Below are positions 17,963-26,330 of a stretch of 64,000 nucleotides of DNA, in pieces. The DNA is taken from positions 62,001-126,000 of the forward strand of contig JAUNJY010000004.1 of NCBI GenBank assembly GCA_030535455.1. Reading direction: 5' to 3'. This DNA is from a bacterium. Its GTDB lineage: Bacteria > Bacillota > Clostridia > Lachnospirales > Lachnospiraceae. Made by a program: the position numbers and the translations under genes. How positions within the stretch are numbered: the first letter of the stretch is position 1; every line of letters begins with the position of its first letter. A model generated the notes under the pieces. That model searched no databases and was not told the DNA's origin. It was given only the letters and a program-made list of their open reading frames with translations.

Positions 17963-19003
17963 TTAGAAACGGATTATATTTTTTGTCGAACCACCAATTG
18001 ATAATTCTGCTGAAAGCATCTTATGCTTATGTACTGACTTTCCCTTAATTACATCAAATAACATATGGATTGTTTCCTGGGCCAGCTGATTTACCGGCTG
18101 GCTGATCGTCGTAATCGACGGATTATAGTATCCGGCCATCTCAATTCCATCAAACCCAACCACAGAATAATCCTCAGGGATTGACTTTCCTGTCTCAAAA
18201 ATAGCTTTACAGGCTCCAATTGCTAAAATATCTGAAATTGCAAATACCGCTGTAAACCCCATCTTCTTATCTAATAACTCCTTCATGACCGCATACCCAT
18301 TCTTGTACGAATACTCTTTACAATCTTCCGGCATATAACCTATCAATTCTTCCTCCGGCTCTATGCCATACTTTTTTAAAGCATTTAAATATCCTTCCAG
18401 CCTAAGACGTCCAATACTCTGATCTGCTTTTGCTGCTGTTATAATGGCGATTTTTTTATGACCCTGATTAATCAGGTATTCTACTGCCTTATAGCTTTCC
18501 TTTCGATCATCTACTGCAATTGAGGAATACTTATTTTTATCCATATTCTCAACAATACTACTGACCGTACTTATAATAAATGGAACATTAATCAGCGCCA
18601 GCTTTTCTTCAGAATGTATAAACAGGCCTCCTAAGAATACAATCCCGCGCAAATGCCTTTCATTCTCAAGTTCAATTGCAACATCAATCTCATCTTCATT
18701 TGGCTTCACATGCCGAAGTACAAGAGCATATTTGTTACGCTTAATTTCTTCTTCCATAATTGTAAGCATTGTTGAAAATAGGGGATTATTCATCCCTTTG
18801 ACTAAGATCGCTATGGCTTTGGCATCGTATCTTTTTAAATTTCTTGCACTATTGTTGGGTATATAATTATACTCCTTTACTACTTCTAAAATCATCTCTT
18901 TAGTCGCAGTATTAATATCAGGATGGTCATTAATTGCCCTGGATACAGTGCTTACACCAACGCCACATAGCTTTGCAATATCTTTAATTGTAATTTGTTC
19001 CAT
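17963..19003 (-). CDS. LacI-family transcription regulator of the element's sugar operon
   Basis: A 346-aa repressor-type protein. The start is placed at MEQITIKDIAKL because AGAGGGGATTACT precedes that ATG; an earlier ATG would add six residues. The N-terminal helix-turn-helix IKDIAKLCGVGVSTVSRAIN and hinge NNSARNLKR are typical. A periplasmic-binding-protein-like effector domain follows to the C-terminus. It is the fifth gene of the sugar operon. Two palindromes of LacI operator type flank the -10 of the operon promoter (23911-23940 and 23965-23976), so it probably represses the operon in the absence of a maltodextrin-like inducer. Confidence 0.92.
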   Translation of the reverse strand: MEQITIKDIAKLCGVGVSTVSRAINDHPDINTATKEMILEVVKEYNYIPNNSARNLKRYDAKAIAILVKGMNNPLFSTMLTIMEEEIKRNKYALVLRHVKPNEDEIDVAIELENERHLRGIVFLGGLFIHSEEKLALINVPFIISTVSSIVENMDKNKYSSIAVDDRKESYKAVEYLINQGHKKIAIITAAKADQSIGRLRLEGYLNALKKYGIEPEEELIGYMPEDCKEYSYKNGYAVMKELLDKKMGFTAVFAISDILAIGACKAIFETGKSIPEDYSVVGFDGIEMAGYYNPSITTISQPVNQLAQETIHMLFDVIKGKSVHKHKMLSAELSIGGSTKNIIRF

Positions 19004-19053
19004 AGTAATCCCCTCTTGCATCTATTACGTAAGATTAATTTATCCTTACTAGC

Positions 19054-20535
19054 TTATTTTCTACCATATAGTGTAACTACATGTTTTATCTTTTTTACTA
19101 ATTCATCCGTAAATTCATCTTTTTTCATTCTCCACTTCCAGTTTTCCCCTTGCGAACCCGGACGATTAATTCTTGTCTCACTACCAAGTCCTAAATAATC
19201 CTGGATTGGTATGATACAAGTATCTGCAACACTGGCCAATGCCAAACGAATAATATACCAATGAAACTCCTTTTCATTACCATCCTGTAAATCTACATAA
19301 TCCTTTAAGAAGGCACGATCTTCTTTGCTAATCTCACTATACCAGCCAAGAAGTGTGTTATTGTCATGGGTTCCTGTATATACAACGCAGTTCTTATCAT
19401 AATTATGAGGCAGATAATCGCTGTCTTCTCTAGAGTCAAAGGCAAACTGCAATACCTTCATACCAGGATATCCACTTTTTCTTACCAGGCTATAAACTGC
19501 TTCATTTAAAAATCCTAAATCTTCTGCAATTATTGATACCTCTCCAAGTACTCGTTTTATTGTCTTAAAGAACTCAATTCCAGGTCCCCGTTTCCATGTA
19601 CCAACTTTAGCTGTACTGCTTCCTGCCGGAATTGCATAATATTCCTCAAATCCTCGAAAATGGTCCAGCCTGATAATATCGTACATGATTAAACTATGAC
19701 GAATTCGGTTTACCCACCATTCATAATCTGTACTCTTTAAATACTCCCAGTCGTACAATGGATTTCCCCATAACTGTCCATTCTCTGTAAATGCATCTGG
19801 TGGACATCCTGCCACATGGGTCGGATTATTCTTCTCATCGTATTGAAATAAAGATGGCTGCGAAAAACAGTCTGCACTATCAGTTGCAACATAGAATGGA
19901 ATATCTCCTATGATCTTAATTCCCTTGCTATTTACATAGTCCTTTAGTTTACGCCACTGTTTAAAGAACATGTATTGCTGGAATTTATACGATAGAATAT
20001 CTTCTGCCAGAATTTCCTCATAATGAAGCACTATCTCTGATTTTCTCAATCGGATGTCTTCTTCCCAAGTAACATAACTTGCTCCATTATGAGCCTTTTT
20101 CACAGCCATATATAAAGCATAATCCTGTAACCAGTAACTATTCTCTTCCTCAAATTTATAAAATCCATCTTCTATATGTTCCTTGAAACGCTGGAATGCT
20201 TCTTCTAATATTTCATTACGAGTATTATATACCTTCCCATAATCCACAGCTCTTTCATCATCGCCTACGTCTAGGCTCAAAACTTCCTCTTTTAATAAGT
20301 ATCCTTCTTCCACTAACTGGTCTAAGTCAATAAAATAAGGATTTCCCGCAAATGTAGATAGCGCCTGATATGGTGAATCTCCAAACCCTGTAGGTCCTAT
20401 GGGTAGAATTTGCCAATACTTTTGTCCTGCCTCATAGAGCTTATCAACAAACTCAAAGGCTTCTTTTGAAAAACTTCCGATGCCATACTTCGAAGGCAAA
20501 CTCGAAATAGGTAATAAAATACCGCTTCCACGCAC
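19054..20535 (-). CDS. malQ: 4-alpha-glucanotransferase (amylomaltase, GH77)
   Basis: A 493-aa GH77 enzyme, normal bacterial MalQ length. It transfers glucan chains between maltodextrins in the cytoplasm and releases glucose. Visible blocks are MRGSGILLPISSLPSKYGIG at the N-terminus, the nucleophile Asp in IIRLDHFRGF, the acid/base Glu in SIIAEDLGF and the third carboxylate in YTGTHDNNT. The start is GTG with GGAGAG upstream. It lies 17 bp after a permease gene. It indicates that the adjacent importer takes up alpha-1,4-glucans. No maltodextrin phosphorylase accompanies it in the element. Confidence 0.96.
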   Translation of the reverse strand: MRGSGILLPISSLPSKYGIGSFSKEAFEFVDKLYEAGQKYWQILPIGPTGFGDSPYQALSTFAGNPYFIDLDQLVEEGYLLKEEVLSLDVGDDERAVDYGKVYNTRNEILEEAFQRFKEHIEDGFYKFEEENSYWLQDYALYMAVKKAHNGASYVTWEEDIRLRKSEIVLHYEEILAEDILSYKFQQYMFFKQWRKLKDYVNSKGIKIIGDIPFYVATDSADCFSQPSLFQYDEKNNPTHVAGCPPDAFTENGQLWGNPLYDWEYLKSTDYEWWVNRIRHSLIMYDIIRLDHFRGFEEYYAIPAGSSTAKVGTWKRGPGIEFFKTIKRVLGEVSIIAEDLGFLNEAVYSLVRKSGYPGMKVLQFAFDSREDSDYLPHNYDKNCVVYTGTHDNNTLLGWYSEISKEDRAFLKDYVDLQDGNEKEFHWYIIRLALASVADTCIIPIQDYLGLGSETRINRPGSQGENWKWRMKKDEFTDELVKKIKHVVTLYGRK

Positions 20536-20552
20536 TATAATCTCTCCTTTGC

Positions 20553-21395
20553 TTAACCTTTTACTGCCCCTGCAACTACGCCTTTAATAATATATTTCTG
20601 ACAGCAAAGATAGAATATAATAATTGGAATAATCGCTAATACAAGAAGTGCCATTAAAGCACCATAATCTTTTGCACCATATGATCCCATCAGGTATTGA
20701 ACTACAACAGGAATTGTCTTATATTCTGTTGATAAGCCAATTGTCAAATATGGTAACAGATAATCATTCCATATCCACATTGTATTCAGAATTGCCACTG
20801 TAATTACTGTTGGTTTTAAAATTGGCACAATTATTGTAAAAAACATCTTTATTGGGCTGCATCCATCAATTAATGCTGCCTCCTCAATCTCTACCGGAAT
20901 GGATTTTACAAACCCGGAAAACATAAATACTGATAATCCGGCACCAAATCCTAAGTAAATTACAATCATCCCCCAAGGTGTATTCAGATGCAATGTATCC
21001 GTTAATTTTGACATTGTAAACATAACCATCTGAAAAGGAACAACCATTGAAAATACAAACATATAGTATAGAAATGAAGTCAGTTTTGATTTGACACGGG
21101 TAATGTACCAAGCTGTCATCGCAGTACATAACAGGATTACTAATACGGATCCTACTGTAATAAATGTGGACCATCCAAATGCATGAAAAAATGAAGTCCG
21201 CTCTATGCCTGTAGTGTAATTTGATAAGCTGGCAAACATCTCTCCCTTCGGAATACTAAAAGGATCACTGCTTATATAAAGTTTTTCCTTAAAGGAGTTC
21301 AGTATTACAAAGAATACCGGAGCAAAGAAAAGTACCACTAAGACACAAAGAATTAAATAGATAAAAAAGTTACAAATCTTCTCTTTCCGTATCAT
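20553..21395 (-). CDS. Sugar ABC transporter permease, MalG type
   Basis: A 280-aa CUT1 permease with six membrane segments. The EAA loop is EEAALIDGCSPIKMFFTIIVPILKP, and the C-terminus ends IKGVVAGAVKG, as in MalG/GanQ proteins. It overlaps the other permease gene by 4 bp (ATGA), so translation is coupled. Next to malQ, it most likely imports maltodextrins. The ATPase (MsmX-like) is not encoded in the element, so a host ATPase must serve. Confidence 0.93.
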   Translation of the reverse strand: MIRKEKICNFFIYLILCVLVVLFFAPVFFVILNSFKEKLYISSDPFSIPKGEMFASLSNYTTGIERTSFFHAFGWSTFITVGSVLVILLCTAMTAWYITRVKSKLTSFLYYMFVFSMVVPFQMVMFTMSKLTDTLHLNTPWGMIVIYLGFGAGLSVFMFSGFVKSIPVEIEEAALIDGCSPIKMFFTIIVPILKPTVITVAILNTMWIWNDYLLPYLTIGLSTEYKTIPVVVQYLMGSYGAKDYGALMALLVLAIIPIIIFYLCCQKYIIKGVVAGAVKG

Positions 21396-22237
21396 GACTC
21401 CACCTCCTTACTTCTAGTAAACCGAAGTTGTGCAAAGGCAATTACTGCTACCAAAACAAAGAACATGACAGCCTTTGCCTGCCCTACTCCTTCAAAACCA
21501 TTCCTTCCATAGAAGGTATTATAAATATCCAGTGCAAGCATCTGCGTCTGTTTAGCAGGTCCACCTCCGGTAAGAGCCAGATTCTGATCAAATAGTTTAA
21601 ATGAGTTGCTAAGTGTTAAAAAGGTGCAGATCGTTATTGATGGCATTACCATGGGTATGGTGATGTACCGTAATCTCTGTGTGGCACTTGCTCCATCAAC
21701 TTTGGCTGCATCGATCAAATCAGTCGGTACATTTTGCAATGCTGCAATATAAATGACCATCATGTATCCAACCATCTGCCAATTCATTAGAATAATCAAA
21801 CCCCAAAAACCATACTTGCTATCACTTAATAAATTCAAATCAAAGTTTGAAAGTACGCCATTAATAATACACTGCCATATGTAACCTAAAACAATTCCGC
21901 CTATTAAGTTAGGCATAAAGAAAACCGTTCGAAAAATATTCGTCCCTTTGATTTTCCTTGTTAATGCCAAGCTTAGTAAAAAAGCGAATACATTGATGGA
22001 AACCAGTGCTACAATTGCAAATTTTGCTGTAAACCAAAGTGCATTTAAAAATTCCTTATTGTTTGAAAAGGCCTTTATATAGTTATCAAACCACACCCAC
22101 TTTGTATCTGTTACTGTTGTAAAAGAACAAAAGGAAAGGTAAATACCGTAAACAAATGGAATGACAAATGCAATGGCAAAAGCAATCAATGTTGGTAGTG
22201 TAAACACAAAGAAATATTTCTTTAATATACGCTGCAT
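21392..22237 (-). CDS. Sugar ABC transporter permease, MalF type
   Basis: A 281-aa CUT1 permease with six membrane segments, lacking the large extra domain of enterobacterial MalF as usual in Gram-positives. The EAA loop is IDAAKVDGASATQRLRYITIPMVMP. GGAGGAG lies before the ATG. It pairs with the downstream permease in the importer. A leaky hairpin separates it from the binding-protein gene. Confidence 0.93.
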   Translation of the reverse strand: MQRILKKYFFVFTLPTLIAFAIAFVIPFVYGIYLSFCSFTTVTDTKWVWFDNYIKAFSNNKEFLNALWFTAKFAIVALVSINVFAFLLSLALTRKIKGTNIFRTVFFMPNLIGGIVLGYIWQCIINGVLSNFDLNLLSDSKYGFWGLIILMNWQMVGYMMVIYIAALQNVPTDLIDAAKVDGASATQRLRYITIPMVMPSITICTFLTLSNSFKLFDQNLALTGGGPAKQTQMLALDIYNTFYGRNGFEGVGQAKAVMFFVLVAVIAFAQLRFTRSKEVES

Positions 22238-22309
22238 AGATACGCTCCTCCTTATAAATAACCACTTATTTTTGTGATTTTTGCCATTACGATTCCCGTT
22301 CGGTTAAGA

Positions 22310-22374
22310 AAAGGGGCTACCCCAAAATACAATCTTCTTAAGAAGATATTCACGTATCTTGCGAAAGCCCCTTT
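22310..22374 (-). terminator. Intra-operon hairpin after the binding-protein gene
   Basis: Outer arms AAAGGGGCT (22310-22318) and AGCCCCTTT (22366-22374) enclose a palindrome ATCTTCTTAAGAAGAT (22332-22347). On the minus strand CCCCTTTTCTT follows, a modest U tract. This probably reduces permease expression relative to binding protein. Confidence 0.6.
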
Positions 22375-22481
22375 CCTATTCAGTCCTACACTTATGTCAT
22401 CTTGGAGTCAGCCTAAGATGTGCTTGATAATAAAGTAAGTCATATATGTCAACTAATGGTGTAGCATATTCAATTTTTCTG

Positions 22482-23831
22482 TTACTTCGTAGCAGCTTTC
22501 TCGCTTTCCCAATCCTTAATTACTGCTGTCTTTAACTCATCCCAGGACATCTTATTATTTGCATACTGTAATAAATCAGCGCCAAAATTATCTTTAAATG
22601 TCTGACTTGGGAAAGATGGGTATACCCATGATACTGTGTTCAAAGAGGTATCACTCATGAACTTAATTACTTCTTTTGCTAATGGATCTGTAGGTTTCTC
22701 GTCATCCTTAAATGTCGAGAATGGAGAAATAAAATTCAAGTCATTGGTTACAGCATTTTTGCCATAATCAGAATTGTATAGCCACTGTATAAAGTCAATA
22801 GAAGCCTGTTGATCTTCTTTTGATGCCTTGCTGTTAATACAGAAGAAGTTTTCTGTACCGATACATAAGCCTTGTGTCTCTTCTCCCTGCACTCCTGTAT
22901 AAATAGGTAAATATTTTACTTTGTCTTCTTTTACAACGTTACCCTTTGTTCCTGAAATCTGAGACCAAGCCCAGTTTCCGTTCTGAACCATTGCAACTTT
23001 GCCAAGTGCAAACTCAGCCATAGAGTCATTTACTGACTTGCTGCCTAACATCTCAGGCTTCGTACAAGAGTTATTAATATATAAATCAAATGTATTCTTG
23101 AAGTTATCTGCATATGTAAATTCAAGTTTATCTGTATCTACAATACCTTTGTCTTTGTATTCATAGTAAACAGGCATATTAGCTAAATGAGTCTGCCATC
23201 TCCAGTCATCTCCTGGTAATAAAGAAGTAGATGCGAAGACACCTTCAATATTCAGCTTATCTTTCTTTGCCGTCATGTCTTCCACAACTTTCTTTAACAT
23301 ATCAAAGTTTTTAATTTCTGTTGTTGAACTAATATCAACTGCTTTATCACTTAAAGCAAAATACTTGTCCATAATCTCTTCATTATAAATAATTCCATAT
23401 CCTTCAACAACATATGGAATGCCATAAACACCGTCACCATCTTTTACTGCCATGTTCTTATCAATTAACCAGCTATATAAATCTGTATCCTTTAAGTCCA
23501 TACAATAATCTTTCCAATTCTGATAGCCTACCGGACCATTAATCTGGAACAGAGTTGGTGCATCTGTTTTTGCAATTTCTGATTTTAATGTCTGTTCGTA
23601 TGTACCATTTGCTGCCGTTACAACCTTTACTTCTATGCCTTTTTCCTTTTCATACTCTTTGGCGATGTTCTGCCAAACTTGATCGGACTCAGGCTTGAAA
23701 CTCAAATAATAAACCTTGCCTTTCTTAGTCTCCTCATTGGATGTCTTCTCACTGTCACTGTTTCCGCAGCCAGTAAGATAAATTGCAGCTACAACCAGAA
23801 TCATGAGCATACTAATAAGCTTCTTTTTCAT
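22482..23831 (-). CDS. Sugar-binding lipoprotein of the element's importer
   Basis: A 449-aa family 1 extracellular binding protein. The lipobox is IYLTGC (Cys22). The mature protein begins with a polar linker and then KGKVYYLSFKPESDQVWQNI. The central block EFALGKVAMVQNGNWAWSQI is characteristic of maltodextrin/oligosaccharide receptors. It is the first gene of the sugar operon, 120 bp downstream of the promoter and operators. With malQ in the same operon, maltodextrin is the best guess for its ligand. Confidence 0.92.
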   Translation of the reverse strand: MKKKLISMLMILVVAAIYLTGCGNSDSEKTSNEETKKGKVYYLSFKPESDQVWQNIAKEYEKEKGIEVKVVTAANGTYEQTLKSEIAKTDAPTLFQINGPVGYQNWKDYCMDLKDTDLYSWLIDKNMAVKDGDGVYGIPYVVEGYGIIYNEEIMDKYFALSDKAVDISSTTEIKNFDMLKKVVEDMTAKKDKLNIEGVFASTSLLPGDDWRWQTHLANMPVYYEYKDKGIVDTDKLEFTYADNFKNTFDLYINNSCTKPEMLGSKSVNDSMAEFALGKVAMVQNGNWAWSQISGTKGNVVKEDKVKYLPIYTGVQGEETQGLCIGTENFFCINSKASKEDQQASIDFIQWLYNSDYGKNAVTNDLNFISPFSTFKDDEKPTDPLAKEVIKFMSDTSLNTVSWVYPSFPSQTFKDNFGADLLQYANNKMSWDELKTAVIKDWESEKAATK

Positions 23832-23910
23832 ACTTCTCTCTCCTTTATTATTGCTTTTTTTACTTTCTTAAGTAGCTTATTATTTTTTCAATTAGTGCGG
23901 CTGTATTTCC

Positions 23911-23940
23911 ATTGGAAACGTTATCGGGAACGTTTCCAAT
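23911..23940. promoter_or_regulatory. LacI-type operator 2 of the element's sugar operon
   Basis: A perfect 12-bp inverted repeat, ATTGGAAACGTT (23911-23922) and AACGTTTCCAAT (23929-23940), separated by 6 bp. It lies just downstream of the -10, about +7 to +37 of the transcript. Confidence 0.7.
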
Positions 23941-23953
23941 GTTTCATGGCTTT

Positions 23954-23982
23954 ATCGTAGCACCGTTTCGCGAAACATTCAA
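23954..23982 (-). promoter_or_regulatory. Promoter of the element's sugar operon with operator 1 in its spacer
   Basis: Minus-strand TTGAAT (23977-23982), 17-bp spacer, TACGAT (23954-23959). The spacer holds the perfect palindrome GTTTCGCGAAAC (23965-23976), a LacI-type site; a CcpA site is the alternative reading. Confidence 0.68.
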
Positions 23983-24084
23983 CCATTATTTGGAAGTTTT
24001 GCATTCTAATTATTTATTCATTTTCAAATGCCATTACTGCTACTTATAACGTGTCCTAGTTTTTACAATAACGTTTCTTTTTCG

Positions 24085-24108
24085 TTAGGAATATAGTGTT
24101 CACGCATG
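24085..24108. other. Right attachment site of the element (one attP arm plus core TG)
   Basis: A 22-bp arm 24085-24106, starting TTAGGAATA and ending TCACGCA, then core TG (24107-24108). It mirrors the arm at 16133-16154. Subtilase sequence resumes at 24109. Confidence 0.8.
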
Positions 24109-24570
24109 TGTTCCATGACCATTGTCATCATACGGATACCGCCTTCCATTTACAACGTCATAAAATGCTACAATCCGGTTCTTTCCGTATGTTAAATCTG
24201 GATGTGGATAAACTCCTGTATCAAGGACAGCAACTCCGACCCCTTCACCAAAGATCTGTTGTTGTCTTGCTGTATCCAACTGAATAATATGGGCAGCACG
24301 ATTCATTTGCGCATGAATAATGGTATCCATCTCAACGTTCATTTCATTCTTTATGTGGCAATCGCAAGTAAGCAGCGACTCTGTCAATCCCTTCTCTACT
24401 TCAATTACTACTGAATCTATCATTGGAAGAGCATATTTGATACAATAATTATTTGTAACCCTTGTTACACTCTCTTTCAGTTCGTGGTTGGTTACAATAA
24501 TCTGAACCTTCTCAGTGTTATTCCCTTTTTGCTTCTTTCCAAATCCCATATATTTCATTTCATTATCCAA
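24100..24570 (-). pseudogene. Subtilase (AprX-like S8 peptidase), N-terminal part of an interrupted gene
   Basis: The N-terminal 155 residues of the protease, then one foreign codon (Ala) and TGA inside the attachment arm. It has the catalytic Asp in GVAVLDTGVYPHPDL and the catalytic His in DDNGHGTH, at the exact break. There is no signal peptide, in line with AprX-type intracellular subtilases. It lacks the Ser and the oxyanion Asn, so this product cannot be a protease alone. The start is uncertain: TTG at 24570 or ATG at 24558. It faces away from the sortase gene. Confidence 0.88.
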
Positions 24571-24717
24571 ACCTACATTACCTTGCTATCTTACGATTAC
24601 GTATGATCAGTCCTAACAGCCGTAATGTAAATTATGCATATTTCACCTCATAGAGTTCATCACTAATATATTATTCAAGTCCCTCCTGTTTTGTTATTCT
24701 ATCAAAGGTCTATTTTA

Positions 24718-24746
24718 TGGACATTTTTGCCATTATTTGTTATAAT
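24718..24746 (+). promoter_or_regulatory. Sortase gene promoter
   Basis: TGGACA (24718-24723), 17-bp spacer, TATAAT (24741-24746) with an upstream TG (extended -10), about 60 bp before the ATG. Confidence 0.65.
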
Positions 24747-24804
24747 AATTGCAAATTATTTGATAGCATTTTGTTACTTACTGAAATCAGGAGGACGATA
24801 ATCT

Positions 24805-25860
24805 ATGAAGCTACATTTAATACATAAAGGAAAAGAGAAATCTGCAGACAAAAAGAAATTTAAGCCTGTTAATAAAGTCTTTAAGTCTTACACAATACAT
24901 AAAAACATAAAGAGGAAACGAAAGCGGAACAAACTTAACATTGCGATAAACCTAATACTGATCTGCGGCCTGTTCTACAGCCTTGGAGTAATCTTATATC
25001 ACAAATATACGAACTATAGCACGGATCAGATCAATAACCAGCTTGCAAATGCAGTTGCAAGTGCAAAAGATACCATAGATTATGATAAATTAAAACCTGG
25101 CACTAAATTACCTGAGGTAAGTCCCACGTCTACCGTAGCCCCAACTAAAACTCCAACTGCCAAGCCTTCTGCTTCTGGAAATAAAAAAAAGGCTACCAAG
25201 AAGCCTACAGAAACCGCAGATCCTACAATAACCAAAAGTCCAACGGAAACGGGCAAGAAGCATTCTAACATACTGCCACAATATCAAAAGGCATATGAGC
25301 AGAATAAGGATCTGATCGGTTGGATCCAGATAGACAATACTACGATTGATTATCCTGTTATGTATACAAAAGAAAAAGATTATTATGAGCGCCGTAACTT
25401 TAATAAGCAGTATAGTGAAAATGGCTCTATCTGGATTGACGAAAATAATACTCTCCAGTCGGACAAGCGGGATAACAACTTGATTATCTATGGACATAAC
25501 ATCTGGACCAGAGATACCATGTTCAACATTCTGCATGGATACGAAGAGGAAGCCTTCTATAATGCCCATCCTACCATTCATTTTGACAGCCTTTACGAAG
25601 AAGGGACCTACGATATCATTGCCTGCGCATTTACCAAAGTATTAATGAGTAATGAAGAAGGTTTCCGGTATTATTATTTTACCGGATATAATAATCCAGC
25701 TGAGTTTCATGAGTATATGGATTTCTTAGATACCAATAAGCTTTATGATACCGGTATTAAAGCTGATTATGGCGATGAATTGATCACGCTTTCCACCTGT
25801 TCCAAGCACATTCCTGATAACATGGGAAGATTTATTGTCGTTGCAAAACGCCGAAAATAG
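24805..25860 (+). CDS. Class B sortase
   Basis: A 351-aa membrane-anchored transpeptidase. After a basic N-terminus comes one membrane helix (about 50-68), then a Pro/Thr/Lys-rich extracellular linker (about 100-155), then the sortase domain. Catalytic residues are His in IYGHNIW, Cys in LSTCSKH and Arg in GRFIVVAKR. The blocks DLIGWIQIDNTTIDYPV and YYERRNF are typical of class B. It would attach LPXTG-like or NPXTN-like proteins to peptidoglycan. No sortase substrate is evident nearby; the Cys/Gly-rich gene downstream lacks a sorting signal. Confidence 0.94.
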   Translation: MKLHLIHKGKEKSADKKKFKPVNKVFKSYTIHKNIKRKRKRNKLNIAINLILICGLFYSLGVILYHKYTNYSTDQINNQLANAVASAKDTIDYDKLKPGTKLPEVSPTSTVAPTKTPTAKPSASGNKKKATKKPTETADPTITKSPTETGKKHSNILPQYQKAYEQNKDLIGWIQIDNTTIDYPVMYTKEKDYYERRNFNKQYSENGSIWIDENNTLQSDKRDNNLIIYGHNIWTRDTMFNILHGYEEEAFYNAHPTIHFDSLYEEGTYDIIACAFTKVLMSNEEGFRYYYFTGYNNPAEFHEYMDFLDTNKLYDTGIKADYGDELITLSTCSKHIPDNMGRFIVVAKRRK

Positions 25861-25915
25861 GGGCATGGACAAGCATTATGAAAATAAAATAATTTTTATT
25901 TTTCATTTTAGGTAA

Positions 25916-25942
25916 ACTAGTCAAGCCCTACCGCATAGTATA
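25916..25942 (+). promoter_or_regulatory. Possible sigma-K (late mother-cell) promoter
   Basis: AC (25916-25917), 16-bp spacer, CATAGTATA (25934-25942), matching the AC-N16/17-CATANNNTA pattern of sigma-K promoters, 30 bp before the Cys-rich gene. The pattern is short, so chance is possible. Confidence 0.4.
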
Positions 25943-25971
25943 GATTGTAAACATTATTAGGAGGAACAATA

Positions 25972-26229
25972 ATGAGTGATTTAACAACTACTAACTGTGG
26001 TAATGGCTGTGGCTGTAACGATGGATGTGGAAACAATGGTTTTGGATTTGGCGGAGATAATGGATGCTGCTGGATTTGGATCATAATCCTTCTTCTCTTC
26101 TGCTGTGGCGGAAACGGTTTTGGTGGTAATGACTGCGGATGTAACGATGGCTGCGGTAATAATGGTTTTGGCGGAAGCTGCTGGATCTGGATTATCCTTA
26201 TCTTCTTCTTCTGTGGTGGCTGCTGCTAG
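25972..26229 (+). CDS. Cys/Gly-rich small protein with internal duplication (85 aa)
   Basis: An 85-residue protein made of two tandem units. Each has a CGCNDGCGNNGFGG tract followed by a hydrophobic run, CCWIWIIILLLFCC then SCWIWIILIFFFCGGC. Fourteen or so cysteines dominate. The RBS is AGGAGG at good spacing. Similar short Cys-rich WIW proteins occur in Lachnospiraceae, sometimes annotated as chorion-like. A spore-coat or exosporium role is plausible because of the sigma-K-like promoter, but no function is proven. Its terminator has been duplicated by a family 1 repeat. Confidence 0.82.
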   Translation: MSDLTTTNCGNGCGCNDGCGNNGFGFGGDNGCCWIWIIILLLFCCGGNGFGGNDCGCNDGCGNNGFGGSCWIWIILIFFFCGGCC

Positions 26230-26243
26230 TTTTAATCAGCTGT

Positions 26244-26267
26244 AAGAGGGTGCATATGCACCCTCTT
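26244..26267 (+). terminator. Proximal hairpin after the Cys-rich gene, without U tract
   Basis: A perfect palindrome with arms AAGAGGGTGCAT, followed by ATATTC rather than a T run. It is the upstream copy of the hairpin at 26331-26354 and differs at two symmetric, mutually compensating positions. Confidence 0.7.
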
Positions 26268-26330
26268 ATATTCTTGGCGACAAAGTCGTCAAGCTTTGGA
26301 TGAAATCAGGATTTCATCTGTCTACAGTCT
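26268..26330 (+). repeat. Family 1 structured repeat, short copy (B)
   Basis: 63 bp with stems CTTGGCGAC/GTCGTCAAG and GGATGAAAT/ATTTCATC, then TGTCTACAGTCT at the end. It equals the two outer ends of copy A with the middle missing. It sits between two copies of the terminator hairpin in the direction of the upstream gene. Confidence 0.72.

Larger units (their letters stand above)
16131..24108 (-). mobile_element. Serine-recombinase element carrying a maltodextrin uptake operon, inserted in a subtilase gene
   Basis: 7,976 bp between two copies of the core TG. All seven genes point the same way: binding protein, two permeases, malQ, LacI regulator, 60-aa protein, large serine recombinase. Joining the outer flanks (24109 onwards to 16130 backwards on the minus strand) restores GGA ACA CAT GTG TGT GGT, that is G-T-H-V-C-G in the HGTHV catalytic motif. 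Joining the inner ends gives a 46-bp inverted repeat centred on the core, the typical attP of large serine integrases. No phage structural or conjugation genes are present. Confidence 0.85.

Noticed and set aside
16131-24108. Prophage or conjugative element
   Set aside because: No capsid, lysis, replication, relaxase or type IV secretion genes; a small serine-integrase element with metabolic cargo explains the content.
25108-25581. 157-aa open frame antisense to the sortase gene
   Set aside because: The sortase has all catalytic motifs; the antisense product is low-complexity.
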